Shown piece by piece: positions 1 to 6,402 of a stretch of 14,922 nucleotides of DNA (the stretch's first letter is position 1; the number at the start of each line of letters is the position of its first letter). The stretch comes from Oscillospiraceae bacterium (GTDB lineage Bacteria; Bacillota; Clostridia; Oscillospirales; Ruminococcaceae): assembly GCA_017451665.1 (NCBI GenBank), contig JAFTNX010000163.1, positions 1 to 14,922 on the forward strand, read 5' to 3'. The notes beneath the pieces were generated by a model. That model had not been told where the DNA came from and did no database searches. It saw only the letters and a program-made list of their open reading frames with translations. Made by a program: the position numbers and the translations under genes.

Positions 1-636
1 ATAAGCTGTGCTGTAAGGTATGATGTGGCGGGCGAAAAATTCACAAAAGTGCGTGTTTTTGACCTTTTGGGGAATGATATTTCACAAAGCAAAAGAGAAA
101 TAAAAATCTTTTCTGACAGAATAAATTCTTCTGCTTTTTACGGATTTGGGGAAGATGGAAGTGTCTACACAAGCGCTGACGGTGGGACCACATTCACAGA
201 AACCCAGATAAAAAATCTTCCGAAAAAACATTTTGCAGGAATTGACGGCTTCAAGGGCTGTGAAATCAGATTTTTACCTGACGCCGAGGGTGAATGCTAC
301 ATGGCACTCCACGATTGTGGACTTTTCAAGGTAGATTTCAAGACAAAAACTGCCATTAAAATCACAAAAGACGAGGATTTTGTCAAAACTGTGGGCTTCG
401 GCAAAGGTAAAAACCGACCTGCGATTTACATCAGTGGCAGGCTTTTCGGGGAATGGGGCTTCTGGCGTAGCTTTGATGAGGGATTAAGCTTGCAGAAGCT
501 CAACGACTCACGCCTCACCTTTGGGAACATCACCTCAATTGACGGGGATATGACCGACGAAAACCGATTTTTCTTCGCAACAGGAGGATTTGGCGCATTC
601 TTCGGTCAATTGACAATAATAAAAAAACAACCGTAG
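1..636 (+). CDS. GH74-like xyloglucanase/BNR beta-propeller protein, C-terminal part
   Basis: The frame is open from the first base, so the gene begins upstream and only about 211 C-terminal residues are present. Seen: BNR/Asp-box-like motifs (SADGGTTF; the degenerate WRSFDEGLS), a VGFGKG...PAIYISG segment, then INxxxxxxGN...SIDGDM...FFATGGFGAFFGQL. This order matches the last blades and closing strand of family GH74 xyloglucanases and related BNR-repeat glycosidases, which cut beta-1,4-glucan or xyloglucan backbones outside the cell. The catalytic aspartates of GH74 lie in the missing part, so activity cannot be judged. No dockerin or carbohydrate-binding module follows the propeller. The last residues and the TAG stop lie in the left arm of the terminator, suggesting readthrough of an older stop. 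Another BNR-repeat glycosidase remains possible. Confidence 0.7.
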   Translation: MSCAVRYDVAGEKFTKVRVFDLLGNDISQSKREIKIFSDRINSSAFYGFGEDGSVYTSADGGTTFTETQIKNLPKKHFAGIDGFKGCEIRFLPDAEGECYMALHDCGLFKVDFKTKTAIKITKDEDFVKTVGFGKGKNRPAIYISGRLFGEWGFWRSFDEGLSLQKLNDSRLTFGNITSIDGDMTDENRFFFATGGFGAFFGQLTIIKKQP

Positions 637-654
637 CTTTCTACGGTTGTTTTT
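621..654. terminator. Bidirectional intrinsic terminator
   Basis: A 14-bp perfect stem (623-636 with 641-654, core CAACCGTAG/CTACGGTTG) closes a CTTT loop. It has an A-tract on the left and a T-tract on the right, so it can stop both the GH74-like gene (plus) and the HsdR-N gene (minus), which converge here. The GH74-like stop codon forms the last three bases of the left arm. Confidence 0.9.
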
Positions 655-669
655 AGTTGTTTTTATTGA

Positions 670-1455
670 TTATTCTGTTACCATTGCAGCTTTTTTAGCT
701 TTTGCAGCCGCAGCCTTTTTTTCAGCCTTCTGAACTGCCTTCTTCGCTTCAACAGCAGCATCACCTTCTACTATGTCACGTTTAAAAATATCATTGAATA
801 TCATTGCATATAACTCGTCATTGTCAACCTTTATTTCAGGATAAACACGCTTAATATTCTTTCTTACTGCATCGATAGCAACATCAGTTAACATAATCTG
901 TCCAACTATGTACTTATTAAAAATTTGCTTTTGAGCATGTAATTCTTCTAAAGAATTTTTTGATGATTTAGCAAATGCTTCTTTACAAAGATAATACAAC
1001 ATTTCTATGTCATTTTGTTTTTTGTTGCTTAATTCACAGAAGTTGAAATCATAAACGAGTTGCTTTTCAACTGGTTTTGAGAATATAATCTTAAATACAC
1101 GCCAATAGATACCATTAGTTAATACTACCCATTCAATACCAGCATCAGCAGCGTAATTTGTAGCCTGTCTTACATGGTCATCTTTAAGGTCAATACCAGC
1201 AGATTTGCACTCAATAAGCAACGGGATTTTTCCGTCAAGTTTTATAGCCAAATCACAAAAAGTTTTCTTGATAGCAAACTCAGAAGTGACATTTTCATAT
1301 TTGTCATATCCAAAAATATCACACAACATATCTGTAATGATTGTTACTGTGTCACTTTCGTTAATATCAGCTGCCTGAGCTTTCAAAAGAATCGGCTGAA
1401 ACTTTTTCATACCACTAGCTATACGGTCTTTAATTTTTGCACTAATGCTTATCAT
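670..1455 (-). CDS. HsdR N-terminal-domain (PD-(D/E)xK nuclease-like) protein
   Basis: A 261-residue cytoplasmic protein resembling the N-terminal nuclease domain of type I restriction R subunits, found here alone, without helicase, HsdM or HsdS. Seen: a PD-(D/E)xK-type arrangement with E59, D68 (FCDLAIKL) and E82-C-K84 (LLIECKSAG), followed by VRQATNYAADAGIEWVVLTNG, a stretch typical of this family. A helical region follows, then a Lys/Ala-rich tail (about 235-261). The start is ATG at 1455 because GGAGGT lies 7 nt upstream. A longer frame beginning at 1524 would start inside the promoter -35. The family is widespread as stand-alone genes of unknown role. DNA binding or cleavage is inference, and calling it a restriction system is not justified. 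Confidence 0.75.
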   Translation of the reverse strand: MISISAKIKDRIASGMKKFQPILLKAQAADINESDTVTIITDMLCDIFGYDKYENVTSEFAIKKTFCDLAIKLDGKIPLLIECKSAGIDLKDDHVRQATNYAADAGIEWVVLTNGIYWRVFKIIFSKPVEKQLVYDFNFCELSNKKQNDIEMLYYLCKEAFAKSSKNSLEELHAQKQIFNKYIVGQIMLTDVAIDAVRKNIKRVYPEIKVDNDELYAMIFNDIFKRDIVEGDAAVEAKKAVQKAEKKAAAAKAKKAAMVTE

Positions 1456-1495
1456 ACAATTTACCTCCATTCTTAATTCTAGTGCCTCTTTTACA

Positions 1496-1524
1496 AGAAT
1501 ACCAAATAATTCCAAGATTGTCAA
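1496..1524 (-). promoter_or_regulatory. Sigma-A promoter of the HsdR-N gene
   Basis: On the minus strand a perfect TTGACA (1524-1519) is followed by a 17-nt spacer and TATTCT (1501-1496). This puts the start of transcription about 35 nt before the chosen ATG and rules out the longer reading frame. Confidence 0.75.
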
Positions 1525-1545
1525 GTAATTTTATCAATATTCACC

Positions 1546-1582
1546 AAAATACGGAGTACAGAAAATCTGTACTCCGTATTTT
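1546..1582 (-). terminator. Terminator-like hairpin after the ilv operon
   Basis: A 17-bp perfect inverted repeat (1546-1562 with 1566-1582, core TACGGAGTACAGA) has a 3-nt A loop. It lies between ilvC and the HsdR-N gene, both on minus. The T-tract is strong on the plus strand (1579-1585) and only four long on minus, so termination of ilv transcripts may rely mostly on the stem. Confidence 0.65.
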
Positions 1583-1596
1583 TTTGATTATTAAAT

Positions 1597-1648
1597 CCGT
1601 CTGCGAAGCAGACACCTTAATTGTCAATTGTCAACTGTCAATTGTCAA
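1597..1648. repeat. Hairpin plus heptamer tandem-repeat module
   Basis: The hairpin GTCTGC-GAA-GCAGAC (1599-1613) is followed after 7 bases by four heptamers (1621-1648): TTGTCAA, TTGTCAA, CTGTCAA, TTGTCAA. The core GCGAAGC is a sequence known to form an unusually stable DNA mini-hairpin. The final heptamer contains the ilvC stop codon (1645-1647). The arrangement looks like a dispersed intergenic repeat, but only one copy is in the window, so that is inference. Confidence 0.6.
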
Positions 1649-2664
1649 TTATTGATGAACTTTTCTTCGTCAGCCCAGCTGTAAAGCTTTCTGATTTCTT
1701 CACCAACAACCTCTGATGGGTGTTCGCTACCGAGCTTTCTCATAGCCTTGAAGTGTACCTGTGAGCCGGCGCTTGACATATCAAGCAGGAAGTCCTTAGC
1801 AAAAGTACCGTCCTGAATATCAGCAAGAACCTTCTTCATAGCCTTCTTGGTTTCTTCTGTGATAATCTTAGGACCTGTGATGTAGTCGCCGTATTCAGCA
1901 GTATTTGAAATAGAATATCTCATTCCTGAGAAGCCTGACTGATAAATAAGGTCAACGATAAGCTTCATTTCGTGAATACATTCAAAGTAAGCGTTTCTTG
2001 GGTCGTAGCCTGCTTCAACAAGAGTTTCAAAGCCAGCCTGCATAAGTGCACAGACACCACCACAAAGTACAGCCTGTTCACCGAAAAGGTCTGTTTCTGT
2101 TTCTGTTCTGAAGTTTGTTTCAAGAACACCTGCTCTTGCGCCACCGATACCGAGAGCGTAAGCAAGACCGATGTCTGTTGCGTTTCCTGTTGCATCCTGT
2201 TCAACAGCGATAAGACAAGGAACACCCTTTCCAACCTGGTATTCGCTTCTTACTGTGTGTCCAGGTCCCTTTGGTGCAATCATAATTACGTTAACGTTCT
2301 TTGGTGGAACGATACAGCCAAAGTGAATGTTAAAGCCGTGTGCAAATGCAAGTGTCTTGCCTTCTGTGAGGTATGGTTCGATTTCTGACTTGTAAAGAGC
2401 TGCCTGCTTTTCGTCAGGAATAAGAATCATAATAACGTCAGCAATCTTAGCAGCTTCAGCTGTTGTCATAACCTTGAGTCCCTGTGATTCAGCCTTTGCC
2501 CAGCTCTTTGAACCTTCGTAAAGACCAACTACAACGTTAACGCCACTTTCCTGAAGATTGAGTGCGTGAGCGTGTCCCTGTGAACCGTAACCGATAATTG
2601 CAACTGTCTTGTTCTTCAAAACACCAAGATTACAGTCCTGCTGATAATAAATCTTATTTGCCAT
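1645..2664 (-). CDS. ilvC: Ketol-acid reductoisomerase (class I)
   Basis: Second enzyme of valine/leucine/isoleucine synthesis: it isomerises and reduces acetolactate or acetohydroxybutyrate to the dihydroxy acid, using NAD(P)H and Mg2+. The 339-residue length is normal for class I. Seen: a Rossmann motif GYGSQGHAHALNL, the cofactor loop VVVGLYEGSKSW, IAPKGPGHTVR, metal/active-site segments TETDLFGEQAVLCGG and FECIHEMKLIVDLIY, and the C-terminal MRYSISNTAEYGDYITG. The start is ATG at 2664 because GGAGGAA is 6 nt upstream; starting at the TTG at 2679 would overlap that site. It is the last gene of the operon, 44 nt after ilvN. The cofactor loop has Tyr where Arg is common, which may affect NADPH preference. 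The stop lies within a heptamer repeat. Confidence 0.97.
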   Translation of the reverse strand: MANKIYYQQDCNLGVLKNKTVAIIGYGSQGHAHALNLQESGVNVVVGLYEGSKSWAKAESQGLKVMTTAEAAKIADVIMILIPDEKQAALYKSEIEPYLTEGKTLAFAHGFNIHFGCIVPPKNVNVIMIAPKGPGHTVRSEYQVGKGVPCLIAVEQDATGNATDIGLAYALGIGGARAGVLETNFRTETETDLFGEQAVLCGGVCALMQAGFETLVEAGYDPRNAYFECIHEMKLIVDLIYQSGFSGMRYSISNTAEYGDYITGPKIITEETKKAMKKVLADIQDGTFAKDFLLDMSSAGSQVHFKAMRKLGSEHPSEVVGEEIRKLYSWADEEKFINN

Positions 2665-2708
2665 TTTAAATTCCTCCAATGTCTATTCAGCCTAAAATTA
2701 AGCCTTTT

Positions 2709-3206
2709 TTACTTTTTTACTGTGATGCATTCAGCACCCTTTTCAAGTGCAATAACACCTGTTCTTACCTCTTCAACCACGCCGTAAGGTCTGACAATTT
2801 CTTCAAATCTCAGAACGTTTGCAGTCGTATCTGCAAGCTGTAAGGTCATAGTTGTAGGTGAAATATCAATGATTTCAGCCTTTGTGATTTCAGCAAGCGT
2901 CATAATTTCGCTGCGTTTTTCACCTGTTACAGCAATTTTCACCAGAACAAGCTCTCTTGCGATATTCTCATCAGCCCCAAGGCATTTAACCTTGATAACG
3001 TCAATAAGCTTGTTAAGCTGCTTTAAAACCTGCTCAACGGTGTATTCATTTCCGTCAACGATAATTGTCACTCTTGAAACACTCGGGTCATCAGTAACTC
3101 CTACTGCAAGGCTGTCGATATTAAAGCCTCTTCTTGAAAACAGTCCCGAAATTCTCGAAAGAACACCAGGCTGGTTTTCAACAAGCACAGAAATTGTATG
3201 CTTCAT
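2709..3206 (-). CDS. ilvN: Acetolactate synthase small (regulatory) subunit
   Basis: Regulatory partner of IlvB; in this family it activates the large subunit and confers feedback inhibition, usually by valine. The 165 residues fit the long bacterial form. Seen: an N-terminal ACT domain (about 3-77) opening with HTISVLVENQPGVLSRISGLFSRRGFNIDSLAVG, the standard ligand-binding loop, then the C-terminal domain (about 83-158) with PYGVVEEVRTGVIALEKG. ATG at 3206 is preceded by AAAGGGGTGG. The gene begins 14 nt after the ilvB stop, consistent with coupled translation and matched subunit amounts. Its position between ilvB and ilvC is the common Gram-positive order. The symbol ilvN (also called ilvH) is by family; the isozyme class cannot be set from sequence. 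Confidence 0.96.
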   Translation of the reverse strand: MKHTISVLVENQPGVLSRISGLFSRRGFNIDSLAVGVTDDPSVSRVTIIVDGNEYTVEQVLKQLNKLIDVIKVKCLGADENIARELVLVKIAVTGEKRSEIMTLAEITKAEIIDISPTTMTLQLADTTANVLRFEEIVRPYGVVEEVRTGVIALEKGAECITVKK

Positions 3207-3220
3207 AACGCCACCCCTTT

Positions 3221-4846
3221 CTATTCGTTAAGTGTTGCGTGGAAATCTCCAACAACACATTCAACGAAAAAGCTACCCTTTTCTTCGGAAAGCTTTCTTA
3301 TAGCTTGCTCACCCTCAGCCTCGTTTGTAACTCTCATACAAGGGATACCATAAGCCTTTGCAAGAGTTATAAAGTCAGGCGAGCCTTCAAGTGAAACAGC
3401 AGTAAGTCTGTTATCATAATGATTTTTCTGAAGTTCTCTTACCATTCCGAGGTAGTGGTTTGTCATAACGATAACCTTTAAATCAACCCCGTGCTGAACA
3501 GCAGTAGCAAGCTCCATAAAGCTCATCTGGAATGCTCCGTCACCACAAATAGCCACAACCTCATGTGACTTGTCAGCAAGCTTTGCACCGATTGCCGCAG
3601 GAATAGCGTAGCCCATTGTACCCATTCCACCACTTGTGAGAAAACGTCCGCCTCTCATCTTGTAGCTTGTTGCAGTCCAAATCTGATTTTGTCCTACATC
3701 AGCAACAACCGTTGTGTTTTCCGGCATTTTATCAGAAAGCTTTGAAATAAACTTTCTCGGATTAACAGTACCCTCGTCGCATTCCTTATAAACAGGCTCT
3801 GAAACGTATGAATTGAGTTTTTCTATCCAGTCGTCGTGTCTGTCAGGTTCAGCATAAGAAAGCATCTGTCTTAAAACAAGCTTTGCGTCACCTACAAGTG
3901 GAATATTTGTGCTGACATTCTTACCAATTTCAGCAGGGTCAATGTCGATATGTATAATCTTTGTGCTTTCTTCAAGCAAAAGTGGCATTCTGACAGCTCT
4001 GTCGCCTACTCTAGCACCTACCAGAAACAGTACGTCGCATTCCTTGACAGCCTTGTTTGCAGCCCTAACTCCGTGCATTCCCAGCATTCCGAAAAACAGA
4101 GGATTGTCATCCGAAAAAGCCGAAATTCCCATCATTGTTGTAATAACAGGTATCTGCATAATTTCAGAAAGTCTTGTAATTTCCTCAACAGCGTCAGATG
4201 CAAACACGCCACCACCTACACAGATAAGTGGCTTTTTAGCTTCATCAAGAGCCTTGATAACTCTTTTAATCTGAGCCATATTGCCCTTTCCCGTAGGCTT
4301 ATAGCTTCTTATTTCAACCTTTTTAGGATATTCAAAATCAATTTCAGTATTCTGAACGTCCATCGGAACGTCAATAAGCACAGGCCCCGGTCGTCCGCTT
4401 CCTGCGATATAAAACGCTTCCTTCATTATTCTTGGTAAATCAGACGCATTTTTAACAAGATAGCTGTGCTTAACAAAAGGTTCAGCAGAACCTGTTATGT
4501 CAGCCTCCTGAAAAACATCTCGTCCAATCTGGTCGCAGTTAACCTGACCTGTAATACAGATAAGTGGGATTGAGTCAGCATAAGCAGTTGCTATTGCAGG
4601 AATAAGATTTAACGCACCGGGACCACTTGTTGCAATACAAACTCCCGGTTTTCCTGAAATTCTCGCATAACCGTTGGCAGAATGTCCACCATTAGCCTCG
4701 TGTCTTACAAGAATATGCTTTATATCACTTTCAATCAGCTTATCATAAAACGGACAGATAGCAGCGCCGGGATAACCAAAAACAACCTTTATCCCCTCAG
4801 CCCTGAGGCATTCAACCATAGCCTCGCAAGCCTTCATTTTAGCCAA
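3221..4846 (-). CDS. ilvB: Acetolactate synthase large (catalytic) subunit
   Basis: Thiamine-diphosphate and FAD enzyme joining two pyruvates (acetolactate) or pyruvate and 2-oxobutyrate (acetohydroxybutyrate), the entry step of branched-chain amino acid synthesis. Seen in order: VFGYPGAAICPFYD, the cofactor-activating Glu in VRHEANGGHSANGYAR (E50 from this start), ATSGPGALNL, the central FAD-binding domain, and the ThDP/Mg2+ motif GDGAFQMSFMELATAV with downstream NHYLGMVRELQ. About 541 residues is usual. The start needs a choice: ATG at 4837 has no nearby binding site, whereas GAAAGGA (4862-4856) sits 9 nt from TTG at 4846, giving MAKMKACEAM. I prefer the TTG; the ATG version is three residues shorter. 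Pairing with ilvN and ilvC favours the biosynthetic rather than the catabolic enzyme. Confidence 0.96.
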   Translation of the reverse strand: MAKMKACEAMVECLRAEGIKVVFGYPGAAICPFYDKLIESDIKHILVRHEANGGHSANGYARISGKPGVCIATSGPGALNLIPAIATAYADSIPLICITGQVNCDQIGRDVFQEADITGSAEPFVKHSYLVKNASDLPRIMKEAFYIAGSGRPGPVLIDVPMDVQNTEIDFEYPKKVEIRSYKPTGKGNMAQIKRVIKALDEAKKPLICVGGGVFASDAVEEITRLSEIMQIPVITTMMGISAFSDDNPLFFGMLGMHGVRAANKAVKECDVLFLVGARVGDRAVRMPLLLEESTKIIHIDIDPAEIGKNVSTNIPLVGDAKLVLRQMLSYAEPDRHDDWIEKLNSYVSEPVYKECDEGTVNPRKFISKLSDKMPENTTVVADVGQNQIWTATSYKMRGGRFLTSGGMGTMGYAIPAAIGAKLADKSHEVVAICGDGAFQMSFMELATAVQHGVDLKVIVMTNHYLGMVRELQKNHYDNRLTAVSLEGSPDFITLAKAYGIPCMRVTNEAEGEQAIRKLSEEKGSFFVECVVGDFHATLNE

Positions 4847-4879
4847 TTTATTCAGTCCTTTCAAAACAGGTGGAATATT

Positions 4880-5032
4880 TTAGCCGATTCCACACTCGTC
4901 GTAATCCTTCCATCTTTCATAATACGCTTTGTTGCTCATGAGCTTATAGACAAAAAACGCAGTTGAAGCGACCACAAGGATAAGTGCGCCCATAATTGTG
5001 TAAAAGCCTTTGTTTTCTGCATTTTCTTTCAT
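4880..5032 (-). CDS. 50-residue single-pass membrane protein leading the ilv operon
   Basis: A short frame reading MKENAENKGFYTIMGAL at its start and YYERWKDYDECGIG at its end. Residues about 10-31 are hydrophobic (TIMGALILVVASTAFFVYKL), giving one membrane helix with an N-terminal polar stub and a charged, aromatic C-terminal tail holding one Cys. AAAGGA lies about 10 nt before ATG at 5032. The stop is 33 nt before the ilvB start, and the ilv promoter lies upstream of it, so it should be co-transcribed as the first gene. It is not an attenuator peptide: there is no run of Ile, Val or Leu codons in a leader-terminator setting. Composition and codon use look like real coding sequence. I do not recognise a named family and no function can be given. 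Confidence 0.75.
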   Translation of the reverse strand: MKENAENKGFYTIMGALILVVASTAFFVYKLMSNKAYYERWKDYDECGIG

Positions 5033-5106
5033 AAAGTATCATTCCTTTCAGAAAAATAAAAATATCTCTGTTTAAGCCTCTCTGTATTTTAGCTACATAC
5101 GAGTTT

Positions 5107-5135
5107 ATTTTACCACACTTTTTATAATAAGTCAA
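5107..5135 (-). promoter_or_regulatory. Extended -10 sigma-A promoter of the ilv operon
   Basis: On minus: TTGACT (5135-5130), 17-nt spacer ending TGTGG, TAAAAT (5112-5107). The TG one base before the -10 is an extended -10 element. The predicted transcript starts near 5100, leaving a leader of about 68 nt, too short for a T-box. Confidence 0.85.
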
Positions 5136-5169
5136 TCATTTAAAATGCTCTGAAACCTTAAATATAGGG

Positions 5170-5198
5170 TTATTTTATGTATTTTTTCTGCATAAACT
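5170..5198 (+). promoter_or_regulatory. Possible sigma-E-type promoter of spoIIP
   Basis: TTATTTT (5170-5176), 14 nt, then CATAAACT (5191-5198) resembles the sporulation sigma-E pattern KMATATT-N14-CATACAMT. In Bacillus, spoIIP is transcribed early in sporulation by compartment-specific sigma factors including sigma-E, so the match is sensible. The -35 has two mismatches. Confidence 0.4.
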
Positions 5199-5223
5199 TT
5201 AAAAAACGAAAGGATTTTTAAAT

Positions 5224-6402
5224 GTGAAAAGTATCAAATCCACTGTTATTCTCTCCTTGTCGGTAATTCTTTTGTCGGTATCTTTGCCATTTCTGATAAA
5301 CAAGCTTTCTGAAAAAATCCATCTTGACACCTTGAAATGCAAGGTGTCAGAGCTTAAAACCCATTGTATCTCAATGGGTAAAGAAGACAAAACCAACGGT
5401 AATACAATGGATTTACAGTATGAACCCATTGTAAAACCATTCTTTTTACCCCCTGGACACAATGAAATACAATGGGTTTTTGAAAATTCAGAAGAAATTC
5501 CACCCTCATCTGTTAAAAACCCCACACAGTTGCCCCTGCCTGACAGCGAAATCCTCTCAAAAATCCCCTACCCCGAAAACATCGAGGACAATGACGGTGC
5601 AATAATGACTATGCAGTATGGGTATTATAATACTTCTGCGTATTTTGATTTAAAAAATGCAGGTCAGGTGAGAAACTGCACAAGTATTCCAAATAAAACC
5701 CTTGCTGAAATTTCACAAATTCCACCTGATATCCAGATAGAATTAAATTCAGAGGAGCCTCAGGTGCTTATTTATCACTCCCACGCCACAGAAAGCTATG
5801 AGCCATACACAAGGGATTTTTATGACAAGGATTTTTCCTGCAAAACCACCGACATAACAAAAAATATGATAGCTGTCGGCGAGGAAATCGTAAACGAGCT
5901 TAACAACGCAGGAATACACACCCTCCACGACAGGACAATCCACGACTATCCAAGCTACAACAACGCCTATAATTCCAGCAGAAATTCCGTTTCGGAAATT
6001 TTGGAAAAATACCCGTCAATAAAGGTTGTGCTTGATATTCACCGTGACGGAATTGAGCGTGATGACGGCACAAGAATTGCCCCTGTCTGTGAAGTCAACG
6101 GCGAGCGTGTGGCACAGATAATGATAATTTCCTGCTGTGATGACGGGGGAAATATTCCACTTTACAAAGAAAATTTCAAGCTGGCTTCACTTTTACAAAG
6201 CCAGCTTGAAACAGATTACAGCGGGATAACCCGACCGATTTTGTTTGATTACAGATTTTACAATCAGGACCTTTCAACAGGCTCTTTGCTTATTGAAATA
6301 GGCTCTCATGGAAATTCCCTTTCTGAAGCAAAGCTGTCAGGTAAGCTTGTGGGAAAATCCCTTTCACAAGCCCTAAAAAACCTTTGTCAGCCAGTAGATT
6401 AG
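5224..6402 (+). CDS. spoIIP: Stage II sporulation protein P
   Basis: Membrane-anchored peptidoglycan amidase/endopeptidase of the mother cell that thins the septum so engulfment can proceed, in the family acting with SpoIID and SpoIIM. Seen: N-terminal membrane helix (about 5-25), a variable linker to about residue 175, then the SpoIIP domain with H185-S-H187 and E190 (YHSHATESY), DIHRDG (271-276), and NQDLSTGSLLIEIGSHG (347-363) carrying the conserved Glu358; these are the expected zinc/catalytic positions. The start is GTG at 5224 with AAAGGA 9 nt upstream; the ATG at 5222 runs straight into TGA. 392 residues is normal. The linker (about 35-86) is encoded by palindromic repeat DNA. The 3' end overlaps the convergent spoVAC by 30 bp with no terminator between them. 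In Bacillus this gene follows gpr; here gpr is over 8 kb away. Confidence 0.93.
   Translation: MKSIKSTVILSLSVILLSVSLPFLINKLSEKIHLDTLKCKVSELKTHCISMGKEDKTNGNTMDLQYEPIVKPFFLPPGHNEIQWVFENSEEIPPSSVKNPTQLPLPDSEILSKIPYPENIEDNDGAIMTMQYGYYNTSAYFDLKNAGQVRNCTSIPNKTLAEISQIPPDIQIELNSEEPQVLIYHSHATESYEPYTRDFYDKDFSCKTTDITKNMIAVGEEIVNELNNAGIHTLHDRTIHDYPSYNNAYNSSRNSVSEILEKYPSIKVVLDIHRDGIERDDGTRIAPVCEVNGERVAQIMIISCCDDGGNIPLYKENFKLASLLQSQLETDYSGITRPILFDYRFYNQDLSTGSLLIEIGSHGNSLSEAKLSGKLVGKSLSQALKNLCQPVD
5326..5480. repeat. Palindromic repeat patch inside the spoIIP coding region
   Basis: A 9-bp hairpin (GACACCTTG 5326-5334 with CAAGGTGTC 5340-5348) is followed by a 24-bp inverted repeat, arms 5356-5379 and 5457-5480, 21 of 24 bases paired. 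Between and within the arms the motif ACCCATTGTA or its complement occurs wholly or partly five times (5359-5368, 5372-5379, 5403-5410, 5424-5433, 5468-5477). It is kept in frame in spoIIP; because of the symmetry the opposite strand also encodes KTHCIS. Confidence 0.8.

Noticed and set aside
670..1455. Complete restriction-modification system
   Set aside because: No methyltransferase, specificity or helicase gene is present on either side.
1972..2388. Cys-rich open frame on plus within ilvC
   Set aside because: Antisense shadow of a strongly conserved gene, with no ribosome binding site or promoter.
5033..5106. T-box or attenuator in the ilv leader
   Set aside because: The leader from the predicted start is only about 68 nt, with no T-box consensus and no terminator hairpin.
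4944..5135. 63-residue open frame on minus over the ilv promoter
   Set aside because: It spans the promoter and leader and is in another frame from the better-supported 50-residue gene at 4880-5032.
5199..5525. 108-residue open frame on minus antisense to spoIIP
   Set aside because: It owes its openness to the palindromic repeats, runs through the intergenic promoter region, has no good ribosome binding site, and opposes a clear SpoIIP protein.
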